Shown here one piece after another: positions 19,370 through 27,642 of a stretch of 64,000 nucleotides of DNA. The position numbers were made by a program, and so were the translations under genes. The notes beneath the pieces were generated by a model. The model saw only the letters and a program-made list of their open reading frames with translations. It was not told the DNA's origin and ran no database searches. Origin of the DNA: WVZH01 sp034430425 (GTDB lineage Bacteria; Chloroflexota; Anaerolineae; Anaerolineales; E44-bin32); the NCBI GenBank assembly GCA_034430425.1, contig DAOUEK010000083.1, forward strand, positions 1-64,000. Reading direction: 5' to 3'. How positions within the stretch are numbered: position 1 is the first letter of the stretch; each line of letters opens with the position of its first letter.

Positions 19370-19546
19370 GGTTGTGGAAATTCATCCACAACCCATACTG
19401 GCAGATTTGAATCTGCCATCCCTGAAATGAATTCTCACCACGAAACAGGAGCTATTATTCAATATCTTGTCGTACTTGCTTCCCAGGATCAACGGATGAA
19501 TATCCGTAAAATATCGGCACCGGATAGATATCCGGCGCCAGCGAGG
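19370..19546. repeat. Structured repeat, copy 1 (four stem-loops)
   Basis: About 177 bp with a second copy at 19641-19820. It holds four inverted repeats. A at 19370-19393 has arms GGTTGTGGA/TCCACAACC. B at 19399-19418 has arms TGGCAGATT/AATCTGCCA. C at 19492-19507 has arms ACGGAT/ATCCGT. D at 19516-19539 has arms CCGGAT/ATCCGG within GGC/GCC. The arms of A, C and D all carry GGA(T)/(A)TCC. Comparison with copy 2 shows paired compensatory changes in A and C. It lies between the hydantoinase and ssnA genes. No protein coding is supported. Confidence 0.85.
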
Positions 19547-19551
19547 TAATC

Positions 19552-19590
19552 GTTGATTGTAGACATTCATCCACAACCTTCATCTGGCAG
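19552..19590. repeat. Degraded partial third copy of the structured repeat
   Basis: The stretch ACATTCATCCACAACCTTC and the following TCTGGCAG match the first ~40 bases of copies 1 and 2 (hairpin A and the left arm of hairpin B). Identity then stops abruptly at 19590. The left arm of hairpin A has decayed, with two mismatched pairs. Confidence 0.6.
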
Positions 19591-19593
19591 CCC

Positions 19594-19626
19594 GTAGGTT
19601 GGGTTGAGGGGAACCGAAACCCAACA
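19594..19626. repeat. Inverted-repeat element with GTTGGGTT/AACCCAAC arms
   Basis: An 8-bp perfect stem (19598-19605 with 19618-19625) around a 12-nt loop. It begins where similarity to the partial third repeat ends, as if inserted into it. From memory, near-identical GTAGGTTGGGTT...AACCCAACA hairpins are scattered through many unrelated bacterial genomes. This could not be checked here. Confidence 0.55.
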
Positions 19627-19640
19627 CTTCTCTTTCCGCT

Positions 19641-19820
19641 GGTTGCGGATATTCATCCGCAACCGGTATTGGGCAAATTTGAATCTGCCAATCTCTGAAA
19701 CGAATTCTCACCACGAAATGTGAGTATTCATTCAATACCTTGTCATGTTTACTACCCAAGATCAGTGGATGAACATCCACCGAATATCGGCACCGGATAC
19801 ACATCCGGCGCCAACGAGGG
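19641..19820. repeat. Structured repeat, copy 2 (four stem-loops)
   Basis: About 180 bp aligned with copy 1 over its full length. Hairpin A (19641-19664) has arms GGTTGCGGA/TCCGCAACC, so the T-A pair of copy 1 is C-G here. Hairpin C (19765-19780) has GTGGAT/ATCCAC where copy 1 has ACGGAT/ATCCGT, two paired changes. Hairpin D (19793-19808) keeps CCGGAT/ATCCGG and differs only in the loop. Hairpin B is imperfect. The pattern indicates that base pairing is maintained. Confidence 0.85.
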
Positions 19821-19823
19821 ATT

Positions 19824-21245
19824 CTATATCACCTCTGCACCGGGCTCTCGCTTCAAAAAACGCCCCATCCCGCGCTTGCCATGCCAAACACCTTCATCGA
19901 CGATCAGCGAACCGCGCAGGAAGACCTTCTCCGGATAGCCGGTCAACTCCCAGCCTTCATAGAGGTTGTAATCCGTGCGGTGCTGCGCATACGCCACACC
20001 GTAATTGAGTTTCTTCTCCGGATCCCAGATGACCACATCCGCATCGGAGCCGGCAGCCAGCGCACCTTTTCTGGGGTAGAGCCCGAAGATCTTCGCCGGC
20101 TGGGTGCTTGTTAAAGCCACGAATTGATTGGCTGTGATCTTCCCCGCGCCTACGCCGGTTGTCCAAAGGATGGGCATGCGATCGCCCACACCCGGCAGCC
20201 CGTTGGGGATCTTGGTGAAATCCCCGGCGCCCAACTCTTTGCCGGGGATAGCGACGCGTTCTCCCTCGTATTCGATCGGCTTGCTTCCATCGAAGAAAAA
20301 CGGACAGTGGTCGGTCCCCAGGGTCTGGATGCTGCCATCCGTCAACCCGTCCCACAAGGCGGCGTTGTCCGCCGCGCTGCGCATCGGCGGCGAGCAGATC
20401 CACTTGGCTCCGTCGTCTCGCTCGAGGTGTTCCGTTGTAAAGAAGAGATACGGCGGGCAAGTTTCCGCCATCACACGAACGCCATGTTCCCGTCCGTATC
20501 GGATTTGATCCAATCCGCCGGACGTGTTCAAGTGCACCACGTACAGCGCGGCATCCGCCTGCTCGGCAAGTGCAAGGCCGCGCAGGACGGATTCAACCGC
20601 GCCCCAGGCAGGCCGGGTGCGCGCGTGCCAGATCGGTTCTTTGTGGCCGGCCGCCAATGCTTCCGCGGTGAGAATTTCGATCACATCCCCATTCTCGGCA
20701 TGCATCATGGTCAACATGCCGTGCTCCGCCGCCGCACGCATCACCTGGAATATTTCGCCGTCCTGCAGGCGCAAACGCCCGTTGTAGGCCGTGAATACCT
20801 TTAATGTAGAAATGCCTTCTTCGAGAAGCCGGGGGATTTCGGCCAGGATGGTTTCATCCAATTGCGTGATATTCATGTGAAAGCCAAAGTCGATGGCGGC
20901 TTTCGGATCGGCCTTGCGCCGCCACGCGGCGACCGACTCCCGCAGTCCGCCGCGCTCCTGGGGAACGAAGTCCATCACCGTCGTCGTCCCACCAAAGGCC
21001 GCCGCCTTGTGACCGGTATAGTGATCGTCCGAGGAGACAGTGTCGAACATGGGCAGATCGAAATGGGTGTGCGGATCGATGCCGCCCGGTAAGATGAGCT
21101 TCCCCGCGGCGTCGAACACTTCCGCATCCGAAGAATTCAAATCCCCGCCGATCTCGACGATCTTTTCGCCATCGATCAGCACATCGGCCGTGTAGCTTTC
21201 ACTATCCGTAATCAATTTTCCCGAACGGATCAATTTCAAGGACAT
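19824..21245 (-). CDS. hydA: Dihydropyrimidinase / D-hydantoinase-like amidohydrolase
   Basis: 473 residues, standard for the family. Zinc ligands and active-site motifs are GGIDPHTHFDLPMFDTVSSD near residue 55, TLKVFTAYNG near residue 148 (the Lys expected to be carboxylated), MMHAENGDV near residue 180 and LGTDHCPFFFDGSKP near residue 310. It opens cyclic ureides such as hydantoins or dihydropyrimidines. In E. coli the counterpart HyuA belongs to the purine/urate cluster. GAGGAG precedes the start, and a TATAAT (21293-21298, minus) 48 nt upstream could be a -10, but without a good -35. Confidence 0.88.
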   Translation of the reverse strand: MSLKLIRSGKLITDSESYTADVLIDGEKIVEIGGDLNSSDAEVFDAAGKLILPGGIDPHTHFDLPMFDTVSSDDHYTGHKAAAFGGTTTVMDFVPQERGGLRESVAAWRRKADPKAAIDFGFHMNITQLDETILAEIPRLLEEGISTLKVFTAYNGRLRLQDGEIFQVMRAAAEHGMLTMMHAENGDVIEILTAEALAAGHKEPIWHARTRPAWGAVESVLRGLALAEQADAALYVVHLNTSGGLDQIRYGREHGVRVMAETCPPYLFFTTEHLERDDGAKWICSPPMRSAADNAALWDGLTDGSIQTLGTDHCPFFFDGSKPIEYEGERVAIPGKELGAGDFTKIPNGLPGVGDRMPILWTTGVGAGKITANQFVALTSTQPAKIFGLYPRKGALAAGSDADVVIWDPEKKLNYGVAYAQHRTDYNLYEGWELTGYPEKVFLRGSLIVDEGVWHGKRGMGRFLKREPGAEVI

Positions 21246-21308
21246 GGCGATCCACTCCTCGTAGAATTGCTGGTCTCTTATCCGATATTCAAATTATAGA
21301 CGGGAAAG

Positions 21309-21797
21309 TCAATCGCGGCGCTGATCCGGAACCGCCTCCGCCCGTTCGCGCAGGATACGCCACAAGCGGTCGCGCTTGCTGGAAGGGGGTACCCGTAACT
21401 GCTTCATCTCTGTCGCTGTCAAAAAACGCTCGCCCGTGGTGTATAGAAATGTAAATCGTCTCCATCGAGCGGAACGAATGGGCTGCGATAATTGCGACAT
21501 GGGGCCGAGCTGAATCTTGAAATAGGGCTCGTTGGCGCGCGGATGATCGCGCTCCTCGCGGAGTAGTTCCCGCCGCGTAACCAGTTCGTGCCCCAGAACT
21601 GGCGCGACATGTTGTATCGACCATTTCAGATCGCCAAAGGCGCTCGTCAGGTAGAAGGCGATCCAATCCACACGCACCGTCTTGGGCGCCGTCTGTACCG
21701 GAATACGGTACCAACCCAGCAAACGGGCAATTTCGAGATCGCGTGGATCGTTCATCACGGCAACGAGGATTAAATCGTCGGGATAAATTTCTTCCAT
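21309..21797 (-). CDS. Conserved-looking protein of unknown function
   Basis: 162 residues with no signal peptide or membrane segment. It begins MEEIYPDDLILVAVMNDPRDLEIARLLGWYRIP and has a central WIAFYLTSAFG and a basic, arginine-rich C-terminus (RWRRFTFLYTT, KRDRLWRILRER). The composition suggests nucleic-acid or cofactor handling, but no family is recognised. It lies between the PLP enzyme and the hydantoinase genes on the same strand, with short gaps on both sides. Confidence 0.7.
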   Translation of the reverse strand: MEEIYPDDLILVAVMNDPRDLEIARLLGWYRIPVQTAPKTVRVDWIAFYLTSAFGDLKWSIQHVAPVLGHELVTRRELLREERDHPRANEPYFKIQLGPMSQLSQPIRSARWRRFTFLYTTGERFLTATEMKQLRVPPSSKRDRLWRILRERAEAVPDQRRD

Positions 21798-21866
21798 TTG
21801 TCCCCCTCTGGAAGGAAAGATAACCTATTGTAGCATGGCAACAATTGTAAGTTATGTGCTACTGAT

Positions 21867-23330
21867 TCAATCCAATAACCCCACCTTCTGATTGAATTCC
21901 GTGATCAGCTCATCGAATTGCGGAACCAGATTTTGAATCTCCACCCAGTAGTCATCATTTTCCCACTGGTCGACGATCTCCTCGTACGTTTTCCCCTGCT
22001 GCTCTACCCAGGTGTAGTACTTCAGGTTGTGCACACGGCGTCGGTCGGTGTAACGCAGTTCGAGCAGATTGTCCGTCGCCAAACCGAGCAGGTAGCGCTC
22101 GTATGCCACGGCGGCATCACGGTCTGCGTAGGCGCCGATTTCCGCATGCATTTCCCGCAAACGACTCTGATAGAGCTCCATCGAATCGGTGAAGACCGTC
22201 AGCACGACGTCTTCCTCACCGAGTTCGTAGTACTTGGCGAATTTGATCGCCATGGCCAGGTTGGCGATGCTGGAAAAACCGAGCAAGTCCAGCTGCGCGA
22301 CGAGATCCTCGGGGACGCCTCGATCCACAAGATATTCCTTGCCTTCATCCTCGTTGAAGAGACGCGCCAGGTTGACGATCACGTTGTCATCCAGGGCGAT
22401 GATCATGTCCGTATTCTTAACGTCGTGAATCCAGGGCACGTGCTTGTCGCCGATACCTTCGATACGATGGGCGCCGAACCCGTTCTCCAGCAGCGTCGGG
22501 CACTGCAGCGCTTCTCCGGCAGCCACTTTACTCCCCGGAAAGAGCTGTTTCATGTAATCGCCGCATGCCAGTGTGCCCGCCGAGCCGGTGGTCAGCACGA
22601 CGCCGCGATAACGATCCTGAGGACCAAGCTCGCGCTCGAGGACTTCCTGCATCGCCCGGCCTGTGATTTCATAATGCCACAGGTAGTTGCCGAACTCATC
22701 GAACTGGTTGAAGATCACCAGATTCTCGCCCGACTCGCGCAGCTCCCAGCATTTGTCGAAAATCTCCTTGACATTCGATTCACTCCCCGGGGTTTTGATC
22801 ACTTCCCCCGCAACGTTAGCCAGCCAATCGAAGCGTTCCTTGCTCATCCCCTCCGGCAGGATGGCTACAGACTCACACGCCAGGAGCGTCGAATCGTACG
22901 CCCCGCCGCGGCAGTAATTCCCGGTCGAAGGCCAGACTGCTTTCTGGGTCGTGGGATCGAACTGACCCGTCACCAGGCGCGGCACCAGACATCCAAACGC
23001 CGCGCCGACTTTATGCGACCCGGTCGGAAGCCATTTGCCTACCAGGGCGATGATACGCGCGCCGACACCCGTCAGGCTCTTGGGCAATTCGAGCGTGTTC
23101 ACACCATCAAACCCACCACCATCGGGCTGCGGATCATTCTTCCAGGTAATGCGGTACAGGTTCTGCGGCACGATATCCCACAAACCGATCCCCTTCAATT
23201 CCTGCTTGATCCGATCCGGAATCAAGCTGGGGTCTTTCATCATGGCGAATGTGGGAATGATGATATTGCGTTCCCTGGCACGTTCTACCGTTCTGGCCAG
23301 GCTTTCTTGATAAACCGTTAGATCGATCAT
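21867..23330 (-). CDS. Fold-type II PLP-dependent enzyme, substrate unknown
   Basis: 487 residues. TGSHKVGAAFG near residue 102 carries the probable Schiff-base lysine, and PSTGNYCRGGAYDSTLLA is the substrate/carboxylate loop equivalent to STGN in cysteine synthase relatives. TTGSAGTLACGDYMKQLFPG would bind the phosphate. It is longer than cysteine synthase or diaminopropionate ammonia-lyase (~300-400 residues) because of a C-terminal ~120-residue helical extension. The start at 23330 is chosen over an upstream ATG inside the preceding gene; CGGAG precedes it. The context suggests an amino-acid lyase in the purine/ureide pathway, the job YgeX does in E. coli, but this is inference. Confidence 0.8.
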   Translation of the reverse strand: MIDLTVYQESLARTVERARERNIIIPTFAMMKDPSLIPDRIKQELKGIGLWDIVPQNLYRITWKNDPQPDGGGFDGVNTLELPKSLTGVGARIIALVGKWLPTGSHKVGAAFGCLVPRLVTGQFDPTTQKAVWPSTGNYCRGGAYDSTLLACESVAILPEGMSKERFDWLANVAGEVIKTPGSESNVKEIFDKCWELRESGENLVIFNQFDEFGNYLWHYEITGRAMQEVLERELGPQDRYRGVVLTTGSAGTLACGDYMKQLFPGSKVAAGEALQCPTLLENGFGAHRIEGIGDKHVPWIHDVKNTDMIIALDDNVIVNLARLFNEDEGKEYLVDRGVPEDLVAQLDLLGFSSIANLAMAIKFAKYYELGEEDVVLTVFTDSMELYQSRLREMHAEIGAYADRDAAVAYERYLLGLATDNLLELRYTDRRRVHNLKYYTWVEQQGKTYEEIVDQWENDDYWVEIQNLVPQFDELITEFNQKVGLLD

Positions 23331-23355
23331 GTACTCCGTTACTCCCTTTTGCCGA

Positions 23356-24309
23356 CTACGTTTCATCCTCATCCGGGGCTTCTCGCACGATATACAGCGG
23401 GCGATCTCTGGCTTCATCATACAAACGGCCCAGGTATTCTCCAATGATGCCCAACGATATCAGCTGCACACCGCCCAGAAAGAGCACGGCGATCAATGTC
23501 GAGGCTTGTCCGAAAAATGCCTGGTTCCCCGCCAGACGCAGCGCGATGACAATGGGAATCGCCAGCGCGCTCACGCCCGCACAAATGAAACCGAAGTAGG
23601 TTGCCAATTGAAGCGGGAAATAGGAGAAACTGGTGATGGCATTGATCGCCAGAAGAAACATCTTGCTGAAGGGATACTTGGTCTCGCCGGCAAAGCGAGC
23701 GGCGCGTTCGTAGGGCACGCCAATTTGCCGGAAACCAACCCAGACGGTCATGCCGCGCGGAAAGCGATGCTTCTCACGCATGCGGTTTAAAGTATCCACG
23801 ACCTTGCGATCCAGCAAACGAAAATCGCCGGCGTCGAGTGGCAGATTCACGTCCGTGATGCGGTTGATCAGGCGATAGAACAACGAAGCGGTAAGTTTCT
23901 TGAAGAACGTCTCACCCTGCCGGCGTTTGCGCACGGCGTAAACAACCTCGTACCCCTCCCGCCATTTTCCGATCAACTCGGGAATCACTTCCGGTGGATC
24001 CTGCAGATCGGCGTCCATCACGATCACCGCCGCACCCCGGCTGTAATCCAGACCCGCCGTGAGCGCAATTTGATGACCGAAGTTGCGGGCGAAGATCACC
24101 GGACGCACATGCGCATCTTTCTTCGCCAGATCCTGGATGACATCCGCAGAGCCATCCGTGCTGCCATCATCGACGAGTATGAGTTCCCAATCCTCGCCCA
24201 GGGTCCCCATCGCCTCACGCACCCGCTGATAGAGTTCGGGCAGGGACTCAACTTCGTTGAATACAGGTACTGCGACCGTGAAGGTCACAGACCCCCCAGT
24301 TTTTATCAC
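23356..24309 (-). CDS. Family 2 glycosyltransferase with two C-terminal membrane helices
   Basis: About 317 residues. The GT2 domain shows VAVPVFNEVESLPELY, VDDGSTDGS and MDADLQDPPE (the DxD metal site), then KRRQGETFFKKLTASLFYRL. Two membrane helices follow at about 230-255 and 265-290. This is the DPM1/GtrB/ArnC type that transfers a sugar from a nucleotide to polyprenyl phosphate at the membrane. GTG at 24309 has AAGGAG upstream and avoids overlap with thrC; ATG at 24336 is the alternative. It looks unrelated to the catabolic genes around it. Confidence 0.85.
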   Translation of the reverse strand: MIKTGGSVTFTVAVPVFNEVESLPELYQRVREAMGTLGEDWELILVDDGSTDGSADVIQDLAKKDAHVRPVIFARNFGHQIALTAGLDYSRGAAVIVMDADLQDPPEVIPELIGKWREGYEVVYAVRKRRQGETFFKKLTASLFYRLINRITDVNLPLDAGDFRLLDRKVVDTLNRMREKHRFPRGMTVWVGFRQIGVPYERAARFAGETKYPFSKMFLLAINAITSFSYFPLQLATYFGFICAGVSALAIPIVIALRLAGNQAFFGQASTLIAVLFLGGVQLISLGIIGEYLGRLYDEARDRPLYIVREAPDEDET

Positions 24310-24328
24310 GCTCCCATCTCCTTCCCCA

Positions 24329-25594
24329 TTATGCATCCAAAACCCGCTTCAAATCTTCGAGATTGGGCTGAATGACCACAGGTTCACCAGCGGCCTGCAT
24401 GGCCGCCTTTACGTCTTTCAATCCGTTTCCCGTGTTGAGCACCACAATGCGCTCCCCCGCATCGACCAAACTCTGATCGACTGCCTGCACCAATCCTGCA
24501 TACGCCGTTGCCCCGGCAGGTTCGGCGAAGACACCCGCCTGGCGAGCGAGATCGCGCATCGCTGCTAGAATGGCTTCATCCGGCACGGCGATGTACGCAC
24601 CTCCGGTTTGCGTGGCTGCGCGCAATGCGCGCAGCCCGTCGCGGGGTAAATCCACCGAGATGCTGTCAGCCAGGGTGTCGGCTCGAACGGGTTCGATGGC
24701 CTCTGTACCCTGGTCATATGCGTTGAAGATCGCCGCCGATCCCTGGGATTGAACCCCGAAAATGCGGGGAATGCAATCCACCCAGCCCAGTGCGAGCAAA
24801 TCCTTAAAGCCCTTATGCAATCCGGAGATAATATTGCCATCCCCTACGGAAACGAAAACCGCATCCGGCGACTGCCAAACCTGTGCATCATAACCCCCGT
24901 TCAAGATCGTGAGCTGTTCGCAAATCTCGAAAGCCACCGTCTTCTTCCCTTCGGCCGTGAACGGATTGGTTCCCGTATTACGGCAGTACCAATCGAAGGC
25001 TTTCGAGGCTTCCAGGCTGAGATCGAAGGCATCGTCATAGGTGCCATCGACGAGAACCACGCGGGCGCCAAAAATCAGCAGCTGCGCCACTTTGGCTTTG
25101 GGTGCACTCTTGGGGGCTAAAATCACCGCCGGCATGCCAACCGCCGCCGCCATCCCAGCCAGCGCTGCACCGGCATTGCCAGTCGATGCCGTAATGACCA
25201 CCTGAACACCGATTTGCATTGCGCGTGCAACGACAACTGCGCTGGCGCGATCTTTAAATGAAGCCGTTGGGTTGCGTCCATCGTCTTTCAACCAGAGATC
25301 GTGCAGACCGAGACGATCGGCCAGGCGTGCAGGTTTGAAGATTGGCGTCCAGCCAACCGCACGCAAAGGTGTACCCATATGCCCCGGATCGTCGACCGGC
25401 AGCAAGGGGAGGTAACGCCAGATCGACTCATCCCTTGAGGCCATGATTGCGGCAGGATTTGTAGTCTCCTGGATGTTGTCCACATCGAGCAGGATATCCA
25501 GATTGCCGCCGTCCTGCGGACAGGTATAAGTAACCTCGCCTTCATCGTATTCCTGGCCGCAAATCGAACAACGGTAGCATCGCAACTTTCCCAA
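24329..25594 (-). CDS. thrC: Threonine synthase
   Basis: 421 residues. An N-terminal zinc ribbon (YRCSICGQEYDEGEVTYTC) precedes the PLP fold. The Schiff-base Lys lies in RNPTASFKDRASAVV near residue 112, and TASTGNAGAALAGMAA binds the substrate carboxylate. This is the class with CxxC N-terminus that converts O-phosphohomoserine to threonine. It follows the permease gene by 1 nt at the end of the transporter operon. A catabolic role on another amino acid is possible because homoserine pathway genes are absent nearby. Confidence 0.85.
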   Translation of the reverse strand: MGKLRCYRCSICGQEYDEGEVTYTCPQDGGNLDILLDVDNIQETTNPAAIMASRDESIWRYLPLLPVDDPGHMGTPLRAVGWTPIFKPARLADRLGLHDLWLKDDGRNPTASFKDRASAVVVARAMQIGVQVVITASTGNAGAALAGMAAAVGMPAVILAPKSAPKAKVAQLLIFGARVVLVDGTYDDAFDLSLEASKAFDWYCRNTGTNPFTAEGKKTVAFEICEQLTILNGGYDAQVWQSPDAVFVSVGDGNIISGLHKGFKDLLALGWVDCIPRIFGVQSQGSAAIFNAYDQGTEAIEPVRADTLADSISVDLPRDGLRALRAATQTGGAYIAVPDEAILAAMRDLARQAGVFAEPAGATAYAGLVQAVDQSLVDAGERIVVLNTGNGLKDVKAAMQAAGEPVVIQPNLEDLKRVLDA

Positions 25595-25595
25595 G

Positions 25596-26585
25596 CTACT
25601 CCCCCTGAGATTCGGGTGTGGAAAACGCCACGCCCAACGCTGCCGGAGGGCGCACCCGTAATAGACGCCGCAATCGAGGTTGTATGCGTCTTGGCATGAT
25701 CATGACCAACCTCTCGGTCACGTCGCTGCCCACCAAAAGCAGCACGGCGATCATCAACAGCCAGGGCGTCGCATTGAAGGCCACGACCGATACTTCCGGA
25801 AAACGACGCTGCAGCGCGGCCGCCAAAGCCTTGCTGGCGCCAAATAACAGCGCGCCAATGGCCCCTCGCACAGGTGACCACCCGCCGAAGATCACGATCG
25901 CCAGCGCGATCCAACCCAGGCCGCGCGTATGCCCTTCGCTCCAGCCCAATTTGATGTCGAGGGAATATGCCGCGCCGGCGATTCCGACCAGCGCGCCGCC
26001 AATCAACGTATACACATACCGCAGGTGATTGACATCCACCCCGCGGGCGAAACCGGATTCCGGCCGCTCGCCGACACTGCGTAAGCGTAAGCCCGGCTGT
26101 GTACGGAACAACCACCACCACGTCACGCCTATTAAAAGGAAAGCGAAGTAAACCACGGGATCGTGATCGAAGAAAATCGGACCGAGGATGGGTAAGTCCT
26201 TAAGAAACGGAATTCCCAGATGGCGGACACTCTCGCCGGGAATGCGAGTGTAATTTTGTCCCAAAAATGCGCTCAGTTCGTCACCGAGTAAGGTGAGCAC
26301 GAATCCCACCGCGAATTGATCCTTGCGCAGGCGGATCGACCCGAAGGCAATGATCCAGGCGAAAAGCGCGCCCACCAGTGCAGCGGCGAGAAATCCGATC
26401 CACACGCTGCCGCTGAGCAAGCCGGCCACAAAACCCGTCATGGCTGAAAGCAGCATGGTGCCATCGAGGGAGAGATTGACGACGCCAACCCGCTCGCTGA
26501 TGGTCTCACCGCACACGGCGATGATCAACGGGGTGGATTGTAGTACGATGGAAGAAAGAATCCTTATAAATTCGGTTTCATTCAT
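25596..26585 (-). CDS. BMP-type ABC transporter permease (NupQ/YufQ-like)
   Basis: 329 residues with about nine hydrophobic segments and the ERVGVVNLSLDGTMLLSAMTGFVAG motif of BPD_transp_2 permeases near residue 30. It pairs with the permease at 26578, which it overlaps by 8 nt, and the ATPase at 27639. The family imports purine nucleosides or related compounds across the cytoplasmic membrane. Confidence 0.88.
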   Translation of the reverse strand: MNETEFIRILSSIVLQSTPLIIAVCGETISERVGVVNLSLDGTMLLSAMTGFVAGLLSGSVWIGFLAAALVGALFAWIIAFGSIRLRKDQFAVGFVLTLLGDELSAFLGQNYTRIPGESVRHLGIPFLKDLPILGPIFFDHDPVVYFAFLLIGVTWWWLFRTQPGLRLRSVGERPESGFARGVDVNHLRYVYTLIGGALVGIAGAAYSLDIKLGWSEGHTRGLGWIALAIVIFGGWSPVRGAIGALLFGASKALAAALQRRFPEVSVVAFNATPWLLMIAVLLLVGSDVTERLVMIMPRRIQPRLRRLLRVRPPAALGVAFSTPESQGE

Positions 26586-27642
26586 TTTCTTCCACCTCGA
26601 TCGTTGTCTGTGATGGAAGTTTCATCGGTCGAACCCCGCCAAACAAGAGTACGAATAAGACCATCACGCCGGTAAGGATGCCGCCCAGCGAGGAATGCAA
26701 CTGGGTTCGTAACTGCAGGGTGATGGAACCGTTAAGAACGGCGGAGAAGAAGTAGGCAATGAAAGGCGTGAGCAAGACACGGGTGGCACTGAGCATGACG
26801 ACCAACAGCGCCAGGTATCCGATGCCGCCCGAAATGCTTTGTCGCAAGCTGTCGAACCAGCTCAAAACCCGAACCGAACCTCCCAACCCCGCTAACGCGC
26901 CGCAAAGCATCAAAGCCACGATCATCTCGCCCTCGCTCGACACCCCCATGATGAAAGCGGAGCGTGGATTCTTGCCCAGTGCCTTTAACCGCAGTCCCCA
27001 TTTGGTGCCGCGCAGAACGAAAAAGATCAAAACGATCACGGTCAAAACAATACCCACAGATAACGGGCTGAGCCGGGAATCCTGATAGAGCGGCAGAAGG
27101 GCTGTGGCAGGAAAAGGCTCGGTACCGCGGAATGTCCCCCCTTCCGGCGGCTGCCAGGGTCCTGATATCAGGTAATTGGTTAGGATAATGGCCAGATTGT
27201 TGAGCGCCAGTCCACCAAAAATCTCATGCACCTTTCCACGCGTCTTGAGTAATCCGGCGATTCCCGCCCACAACGCACCCGCCGCCATGGCAAGGGACAA
27301 TTCGAGGATGATCAGCAGCGGCCGCGGCGCATCGATTTTTAACGCCACCCAGCTGGCGGCGATGGCGCCCATGACGATCTGACCTTCCACGCCAATGTTC
27401 CACAAGCCAGCGGTGAAGGTAAGGATCAGGCCGGCTGCAGCCAGCGCCAAAGGAACCCAGAACGCCGTAACGCTCAACACCTTGGTCGAGTCCCCAAAGG
27501 CACCCAACATCATGGCATCAAAACCATCTTTTGGGGAGACACCAAAGACAAGTAAGAGAACACTCGTGACAAGCAACGAAGCAATAATTGCGATCAGAAC
27601 AACAAGCCAATTTGCATTACGCCATATGATCTTGCGCATCAC
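26578..27642 (-). CDS. BMP-type ABC transporter permease (NupP/YufP-like)
   Basis: 354 residues, about ten membrane segments. AAAGLILTFTAGLWNIGVEGQIVMGA near residue 70 is the BPD_transp_2 signature. It begins with a 4-nt overlap with the ATPase gene and ends overlapping the second permease. It forms the translocation channel with its partner. Confidence 0.88.
   Translation of the reverse strand: MMRKIIWRNANWLVVLIAIIASLLVTSVLLLVFGVSPKDGFDAMMLGAFGDSTKVLSVTAFWVPLALAAAGLILTFTAGLWNIGVEGQIVMGAIAASWVALKIDAPRPLLIILELSLAMAAGALWAGIAGLLKTRGKVHEIFGGLALNNLAIILTNYLISGPWQPPEGGTFRGTEPFPATALLPLYQDSRLSPLSVGIVLTVIVLIFFVLRGTKWGLRLKALGKNPRSAFIMGVSSEGEMIVALMLCGALAGLGGSVRVLSWFDSLRQSISGGIGYLALLVVMLSATRVLLTPFIAYFFSAVLNGSITLQLRTQLHSSLGGILTGVMVLFVLLFGGVRPMKLPSQTTIEVEENE

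Noticed and set aside
19382..19804. Two similar short minus-strand frames with related peptides in the repeats
   Set aside because: The similarity comes from the DNA repeat. Differences between copies are not concentrated at third codon positions and follow hairpin pairing instead, so a non-coding structured repeat explains them better.
19370..19820. CRISPR-like array
   Set aside because: Only two long copies and a fragment, with internal hairpins and no unique spacers or cas genes.
24329..25594. Threonine synthase as diaminopropionate ammonia-lyase (YgeX)
   Set aside because: The N-terminal zinc ribbon and SFKDR motif fit ThrC better; only context would argue otherwise.
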